From assembly GCF_040183065.1 (NCBI RefSeq), contig NC_091120.1, positions 172,891,988-172,955,987 of the forward strand: DNA of 64,000 bases, read 5' to 3'. Shown here piece after piece: positions 13,282 to 21,800 of the stretch. The notes beneath the pieces were generated by a model that saw only the letters and a list, made by a program, of their open reading frames with translations, was not told where the DNA came from and searched no databases. Every line of letters starts with the position of its first letter. Within the stretch, counting starts at the first letter, position 1. This DNA comes from Periplaneta americana. Taxonomy: Eukaryota; Arthropoda; Insecta; Blattodea; Blattidae. A program made the translations under genes and the position numbers.

Positions 13282-15404
13282 GTTGTTGTTGTTGTTGTTG
13301 TTTACTAATTGTATACATACCATAATTATTTCTGCAAAGCTTTGCAAATTAATGCTGTAGTCTTTATAATGTTGGTAGTAAACTCTTATGAATAAATTAA
13401 CTTCGCTCCGTTAGGCTTAATAAATTATTCTCTTTTTGACTGTTCTTTCTTTGAGGAGTCAAATCCAGCCATTCATAGTTTTCTATCCAATGGCAGATCC
13501 AGCATTCTCCAATCTTCCCCATTTTCCACTTTTTTTTTTTTTTTTTTTTTTTTAGTCTCCACATACGATCCATATACTATCTTGATGTTGTCTATCATCT
13601 GATATCTTCTTCTGCCCCACGTTCACCATTTCTTCAGCAGGAAGTTTCTTCCTAGCCAGTTCTTTTTTCTCTTCCTGTAAGTTTCAGTATTATTCATTCT
13701 TCACCCATTATTTCTAGCACAGCTTCATTTCTTATTCTGTCTTTCCATTTCACACGTTCCATTCTTCTCCATGTCGACATTTCAAATGCTTCTAGTCGTT
13801 TTTCTTCACTTCGTCATAATGTCCACGTTTCTCTCCAATACAGTGCCACATTCCACACAAAGTACTTCATTAGTTCTTTTTCCAGAGGCCCTCAGAAGAT
13901 GTTCTTTTCTTATTAAAAGCTTCCTTTATTGTTATTCTCCTGACTTCCTGGCAGCAGCTCATATCACTGCTTACAGTACACCCTAAGTATCTGAAGCTGT
14001 CCACTTGTTCCACTACCTAATTTCGAATTCCCATGTTTACTTTATTTTTCTTCTGATGGCCATGGTCTTCGTCTTGTTGACATTTATCTTTATCCCACTC
14101 TGCTCACAGCTGTCATTTAGCTCCAGTAGCATATCACTTAGTATCATAGCTGTTTCTGCTAAAAACCCCATATCATCAGCAAATCTTATGTGCTTTATTC
14201 TTCTTCCTCCTACTAACACCCCTCCCATGTTCTTCACTAAATCCTCCAATTAGATATTGAACAAGATAGGTGATAGAAAGACATCCTTGTCATACTATCT
14301 CCCTATTCCACTTCTCTTTGACATTTCTTCTCCTATCTTGAGAGTCAAATTTTATAAGATAATAAACATTGATTTCTTTTCATGATCAGTTTCGTTGGTT
14401 CCATATGTACAGCGGTGCCAGAAAGTTTAGGGGTACATGATTCCAGTATATGTAATCTTTACCTTATATTTTTCGGTAAATTAACAGTAGTTCCTGTTGT
14501 TAATGAACAATAGGAAAGAGTATTTATTTAATGTAAACTAGACATATTTATGGTGAAAATTATTCTTTCTAGGGAATTTTATACACTGTTTTAAATAAAG
14601 AAACATTCTGGAATTTTCAGCTAAGAATTTTGAATTTGTTGCTGGGTGATGGAAAACATATTATTATTTAAATTAGCTGGGATGAAAATAAATACTTCTA
14701 AAAAAATATTTTGTGATTGTCCATGCATTTTCTAGGATTTGAGTAATTTAAAAAAAAAAAGAAGAGGAATATCATGGCATCATTTCATTGATGTAACTTC
14801 TAAATAGAAGCACCTAGCATGACACACCTAGCTGTGTTCCAGTGTGTTAGGAAATAACACAGATTTATCATCTCCTTTGTTTATTACATGATGGTTCTCT
14901 CATGACGACCAGGATAGGAAATGACACGCATATATATCTTATCTTTTGTGTATTAATTATTAATCCTCCCATGACGGCCAAGATTTTAACAACAGTATTT
15001 GAGCTTTGTATAATGCTGTTTCATTTTTATATTTCAGATGATGACGAAGATTTCACAACACCACCATCAACACCAGAGAAATGTAGCAGGAATATTTCGC
15101 CCTCTTTATCTGAAGATGACGATGATTGTGATGATGATTATGTTAATATGTCAACACCAGATGAAGGGCCTGATGTATTCGTACAAGGGTAATAATTTGT
15201 TGTGATATTTTGTTTTCCATTCCAAGAATTTAATAGTTCACTTGTGTTACTACTAATTCTACAATTTGGGACATCTGGCCGACATCTACGGCTGACTACT
15301 AGGATCCACATTAGATGGAGCTGTGTCTTTTGGCAACCCTTACTGAAGGGCAGCTACCCATGTGGGATTTATATATAAACACATTTGTGATGATGATGAT
15401 GATG

Positions 15405-15451
<47 letters not shown>

Positions 15452-15861
15452 GCTAGTGTGTAAAAATTCCAAGGAATTAAGTTAGCATGTACAGTAGTGA
15501 CAAAAAAAACTGGACCGACCCTTGTAGCTGATTTCAGAGCCTTGCTCACTCCAGAGCACAATAGACTGGTAACTAAGACTTTTGAGGTTCGAATCCTGCC
15601 TGGGAAGGAAACTTTTTTTTGTTCCTTATTCAAATTTATTCCCAATACTTTTCGATTCCTGGTAAAATTCATGTTCTGGGAATAATAAGTTAATTAAGTA
15701 GTAAAATATCACTGCAATCGAAAAGTACTGGGAATAAATTGGAATAAGGAACAAAAAAAAAAGTTTCCTTCTCAGGCAGGATTCGAACCAGAAAAGTGTT
15801 AGTTACCAGTCTATCGTGCTCTGGAGTGAACAAGGCTCTGAAATCAGCTACAAGGGTCGGT

Positions 15862-15898
<37 letters not shown>

Positions 15899-18800
15899 CA
15901 CTACTGTACCACACATCACCATAATTCAGAAAATAGTAAAGTTCAGATGCGACATTTGCCTGAAAGCAAGAGCTAGTTATAGCCAGTTTCGGCTGTAAGC
16001 AGCTAAGATTTCCTACAAAACAAAAATGAAATAAAAATATTACATTTCTTCAAGAACATGTATTATAAATTTGAATACTGTACAGTATTATAGATTAAGT
16101 ATGAAGTTCTACATTTTTCTTGTGAAAATTTTGCTACATTGACTTACTCTTCCCGTATAATCTTCAAATGCTATTTCAGTTCTTATTATATGTAATTTCA
16201 GTTAGTTTTTCACACATGTCTTTTTTCTTCAGACTCCCATGAAAAGGTTTTATTTGAAGTTTTTTTGTTTCAACTTGGAAATTTAATGTGCTTCTGTATT
16301 TCAGTTTTAACTTTAGTAGGTAAATATGCTTAACAAAAGCTTTTCATATTACAGAATTCAGGTCATACTATAAAATTATAAGTTACTATGTAGCATTTCG
16401 TGTTTAGTGTCTTTTATTTCAACTTTGCCTTTGTTTTTTTGTAGTGACACACCAAGCAAGTTGGATGCATCTGTGATTCAAGCAATAGAGGGCTCGAATA
16501 TCACATCTGTGGAATATCCTTACATATACAGATGGCGACACTCAGTCTTGCTGTATTCAGAACGTGAAAGAGCATGGTAAGGTTCCTCAAGATTTTCCCA
16601 GTTCAAACCTAAGCGATTTTCTGTTGTTTTTGGAAGAATTTTTCGACCACGTAGACTGATTAACTTATAGTTTGATTTGAGATTTTCACAGTGTTCAATG
16701 TGGTGCGAGATTGTTGGGCTCTTGTACTATATCACAGATGCAGAAACATTTCATCATTTCTGGGCTTCTTATGAGTTCTATCATCAGGGAATTCGAAAGG
16801 AAGGAATCTGTCCATTTAATTCATTACGAAGAGATATCCTTTGTGGTGTAAATGCTGCTTGGTAGGTTTTATGGGGCACTTCTAGTTCCTCTACCAACAT
16901 TCCACTTTTATTCCATTAATCTACATCATCACTATCATTAGCAAACGGATTTTTTGATACTAAAAACTAATGTTCTGTCTAATTATAGCAACTAGTTGCA
17001 ATACCCCCTCCCCTCCCGGCTTGGCTTAACGAGGGCTGGTCCCAGGACGGGTCCATACACTTAGGCACTCTTTGGCCCACTGTGCACCCTCTATATGTGA
17101 TGATTGTCCAAGTCCGACAGGTGACCTGAGTGGCACTCATGAATCCGACTGACAAGTGGGCCAATCTGTCTGAATCCCTGATAGATCCAGGTCCCATTTT
17201 GTGAACGAGTAGCCTGATAAGCTCCAGGAGTCCAGAACCCCAAGCCCTTTCTGATGAGCTGACGCTGACAGGTGGACCATCCTGCCTCAGCTTCTGATAG
17301 AGCCAGGTTCCATCTTCACACAAGTAGCTTGATAACCCCCGAGGGGCCCGAAGTCCCAAGCCCTTCCTAATGAGCTGATGTGAACAGGTGGCCCATCCTG
17401 CCTCAGCCTTTGATCGAGCCAGGTCCCATCAGCACATGAGTAACCTGATAAGCTTCATTGCTCTGAACCCCCTGAACTCTTCCTCTATCACCATTGCAAA
17501 CCCGTACTACCTCCAGCATTTCACCTCAGCCTATTTTTACTACAACAGGTGATAGATCAAATGAGGTGAAGGTGGAGAGTGTTGGTGGAATGATGGAGAC
17601 AGGAGTGCCCCGACAAAAACCATCTGGAATGTCTGCTTTGTCCACCACAAATTCCATAATGACCTAGCTGGGGATCGAACCCCGGCTGCACGGATGGAAG
17701 CCCAGCACTAGCACTTAAACTACAGATGCAGCATTTTTTCGGGCACTCCTATTCCAACTACCTGCATTCAATTATTACTTCATTAATGATTAATAACTTT
17801 ATTAGGGAACGGATTTTTAGGTGCTTTAATCCCATTGCTCTTATTTCCGGCAGCCAATCATGTTGCAGGACAGCTACATTTAAACGTGTGTGTCTTGTCA
17901 TTCGCTGCTGATGACATTATGCACTTCCTAAGGCTCGATAAATACTTAATATAATCGCCCGCCATTTTGGTTCTTTTGTTGGCATTCGCAAAAAGCACAC
18001 GAGGACGTTATTTGCCACTCAGTTATTTGCTCAGTTACAGTGCGTTTGATTTATTATCATAGGAGCTACGACTTGATAATGTTTAACAGTGTGGCAAATA
18101 GATTCCTCGTCTGGTAGCTCGGCAACGAAAGAACAAAAATGGTGAACGATATTATCTACTTAGACTTTATAGAGCCTTCAGTTCCTAAAGTGTTAGTAAA
18201 GAGGAGGAGTCACACAAGAAATAACACCGATGCCACTATAAGCTAATATTTCAACTAGCTATAGTTATAAATGAGCAAGGAATATCCCTCATTGGTATAA
18301 GTAATGCCACAGGGATTGAAAGTGTAAGCCATTTGTAACAAATGACAACTCCGTATTCGCTGTTTAATTGACGAAGTCCTTGCCATTCACTACTATTGGC
18401 TAGAGTTTCTGCTGGCATAGACTTTGTGAGTGGCTTCAGTAGCGGTGCTCTCTTGTTAAATGTAAGTTTAAATGAACAATCTCAACTGTTATTTGCAAAA
18501 GTAAGCATGCTTCACTACATTCATTCTGTAGTCTTTGTGACCCAGCTTTGCTTTATTAGATTTCAGAGAGTTGAGTGTTGTAAACAAGGCATCAAAAAAT
18601 TTCTGACATCATATCCACCCAGGTGGACTCGGTGTCATTTTGATCTTTTACTATTTAAAAATCCGTTCTGTGTTCATCATCATTGTCAGGTATTACGTAT
18701 AAGATTGAAGCATAAGTTCTAGCATTTTTGTGCTTGTAAATATGCCTTGAATTTTACGGATTTGAAGAAAGTTTATGCTATTTGTGGATTAAAGAAAATG

Positions 18801-21800
18801 AAATGTCAAGTGGAAAAAAATGAACACTTCCGACATATTCTTCTGTTGGAGTTTAGTAGAGGAGCCAAGGCAGTGGAGGCTGCACGAAACATTTGTGCTA
18901 TATACGGGGAGAATGCCATCGGAGAAAGAACTGCAAGAAAATGGTTGTCGTTTCAACACACAACATCTTGTATATAAAATTAATATCCATTCTCAGAAGA
19001 TGAATTTATGCGTCTGGTGTTATGAGTAGTGGAATGAGTGTTTTATTACTGTATTTTTTAAAGTGATTTCCATTTTTAAATAGAAACTTAGCCTTCACGA
19101 TGTTTCAATGCAGATTTTGTCATGATTTACAGTCGGCCTCGGTGGCACAGTTGGAATAGTGCTGACCTTCTGTACTCGGGGTTGCAGGTTCGATCCTGGC
19201 CCAGGTCGATGACATTTAAGTGTGCTTAAATGCAACAGGTTCATGTCAGTAGATTTACTGGCATGTAAAAGAACTCCTGCAGGACAAAATTCCGGCACAC
19301 CGGCGATTCTGATATACTGTAACTTCGGCAGTTGCGAGCGTCATTAAATAAACCATAATTTTAATTCTTTTTCATGATTTACATATTTAAATAACTTTTT
19401 TCACAAATTACAGTTTTATGGTGTTCGTAATGATGACATAGATAATAACAGAAGAATGATGGTAGTAATGGTAATTATCATCATTAGTTTCCAATCTTAT
19501 CACTATCCGCTAGCAACAAAGCCTGGATCTATAGTGGCAAATGTTATCAGTGTCGGAGTTCTCACAATAACATTAATGTTAATATTGTACAGCAGCCATT
19601 TTCAACCAGCTGCAAATGATTTGCTGGTGTGCTGCGAGAAAATGAAAATATTGAAGCTTCTCGTAGCAAAAATTGGAAAAGTAAAAGGAGTAAGTGGTGA
19701 ACAAGTGAGTCCACAAGAGTCAACTTTCAGTGTCACTGTACAAGTCAACTTTCAGTGTCACTGTACAAGTCAACATTCAGTGAAGACAGTGTTGGTGTAC
19801 AAAGAGAATGACTGACACGCAGCTTGGGTTACCAGATCAGTAAAGTTAGAATATTGTACCAACTTTGAAAATATCGTATTTTACTTGTCCTTATGAAAAA
19901 AAAATACCGTACATTAAATACCTTGGCAAACATGTAATAATATTGTATGTTTTCATAATATATCACATTCAAGAAACATGCATAATACTATAATTATTAA
20001 TATTGCTTTGTAATAATTTTCTATCATTAAATTTTACATTTCTCTCATATAAAAATAAAAATACAAAAGAGTACGGTCTATTTGTGAATAATGTATATTT
20101 TATATGACTTGAGGCTTTCCCGGCGTTTGATGTAGAATAACTCTTCTCGGGTTCTCAGCCAGGTGAGTTGGATTGTTGCTTCCAAGCTTTCGACGGCTAG
20201 CTCTGCCATCTTCTTCAGGGAATGAAGTGATGTGGGACCATGTCTAGCCGGTATATATGCAATAGTAGGATTTCCCGTTGTGGGCCAATCAGGAGCTAGT
20301 TCTTAGTCTCGACCGCCAGGTGCATTCTGGTTGGTGGAAGCAGTAGCCAATCAGGAGCTACTTGCTGGTCCCTACTGTCTGCCGTGTGCTGGTGGTCTAA
20401 GCGCATTGATGGCAGGTTTCCATGCCGTACTCAGCTGTAGACCCCCGTCTCTGTTGAAATTATTGCCATCTAGCTGGATTTCGATGGCTTCCTTGATAAC
20501 CAAACCCCAGTAACCTGAGGTCTTGTCCAAGATAGTGGTGGTACCAGCGAATAGGGATTATAAAGAATGGACACTGAGCGAATTTTCCTGTGTTTTGTTT
20601 CTCTGTGCGCCAGCGGATACTTCCACTTTCAAGTGCTAGAGGTAGTGTAATCGAGCATACGCTGAGATAATAATTGAGAATAGAGTTGAGGCATAGGATC
20701 CAAACATCGCCTACCTTATTGCATAATCCAGTAACGCTTTGCTTCAAATAAATTCAAGTTAACAGCTTTTCCTTATTTCTCAGTGACAAACTAGTTGTAA
20801 TAATAATATTTTATATTTCAGATATCATAAATTACATTATAAAATAATATAATATATTATAAAATTAAGTATCGAATTCGTTTAATATTTGTATATAATA
20901 TAATATAGGTATATGGTTTTACTTCTCGTAAGAGTTTTGTTTTTTCATTTTCAGCGCTACCAAATCATTACATATTTTAATTGTTGTTGGGGTCAACGTC
21001 TGAACTCTCATTATAAAGGAGCTCTAGAGTCTAGACATTACAGTTAATGATGGATTTATTATTTTATGGATCCAATTTATTTTCTTTGAGTACATGATGT
21101 ACCTAGATGTATTAATGGTATGTGTTATATTTCTGCTGTGTCGACTGCTAGCTGGTGTGATGTCAGCACCAACTCTAGGGAATAAGCAGAATCTCACGCT
21201 CTAGCTGGCTTGAAGGTCATTGAAATCGGTCCGGCTACATCAAAGGTACCGACGCGAAGTGTCCATTCTTTATAATCCCTATTCGCTGGTGGTACCTTGT
21301 GAGTGTGGGAAATGCTACATCGGGCAGATGGGATGCACTATTATGGAATGCTGCAAGGAACATCAACGCAGCATAAGACTATATTATCCTGATAAGTCTG
21401 CAGTAGCCCAACACAGCCTAGAAACTGGTCACAAGATAGGTTTCGGTGCCACCACCATCTTGGACAAGACATTAGGTTTTTGGAACTTGGTTACCAAGGA
21501 AGCCATCGAAATCCAGCTAGATGGCAATAATTTCAACAGAGGCGGGGGTCTACAGCTGAGTACAGCATGGAAACCTGCCATCAATACACTTAGACCACCA
21601 GCACACAGCAAACAGTCGGGACCAGCAAGTAGCTCCTGATTGGCTACCGCTTCCACCAACCAGAATCCACCTGCCGGTCGGGACTAGGAACTAGCTCCTG
21701 ATTGGCCCACAACGGGAAACCCTACTATTGCATATATACCGGCTAGACATGGGTCTACATCACTTCATTCCCTGAAGAAGATGGCAGAGCTAGCCGTCGA

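Noticed and set aside
12870..13347. Long poly-Tyr/Cys and poly-Asn open frames
   Set aside because: Created by the (TTA)n tract. Only 12955-13167 of the + frame is coding, as ANKLE2 exon c.
16677..16865. Open frame of 62 codons after a CACAG acceptor-like site following ANKLE2 exon e
   Set aside because: No similarity to the ANKLE2 tail and no good continuation; the 22229 exon explains the end of the gene.
21220..21639. Host GIY-YIG nuclease gene
   Set aside because: The motif order and the inverted 3' copy are those of a Penelope-like element, and no host gene structure surrounds it.
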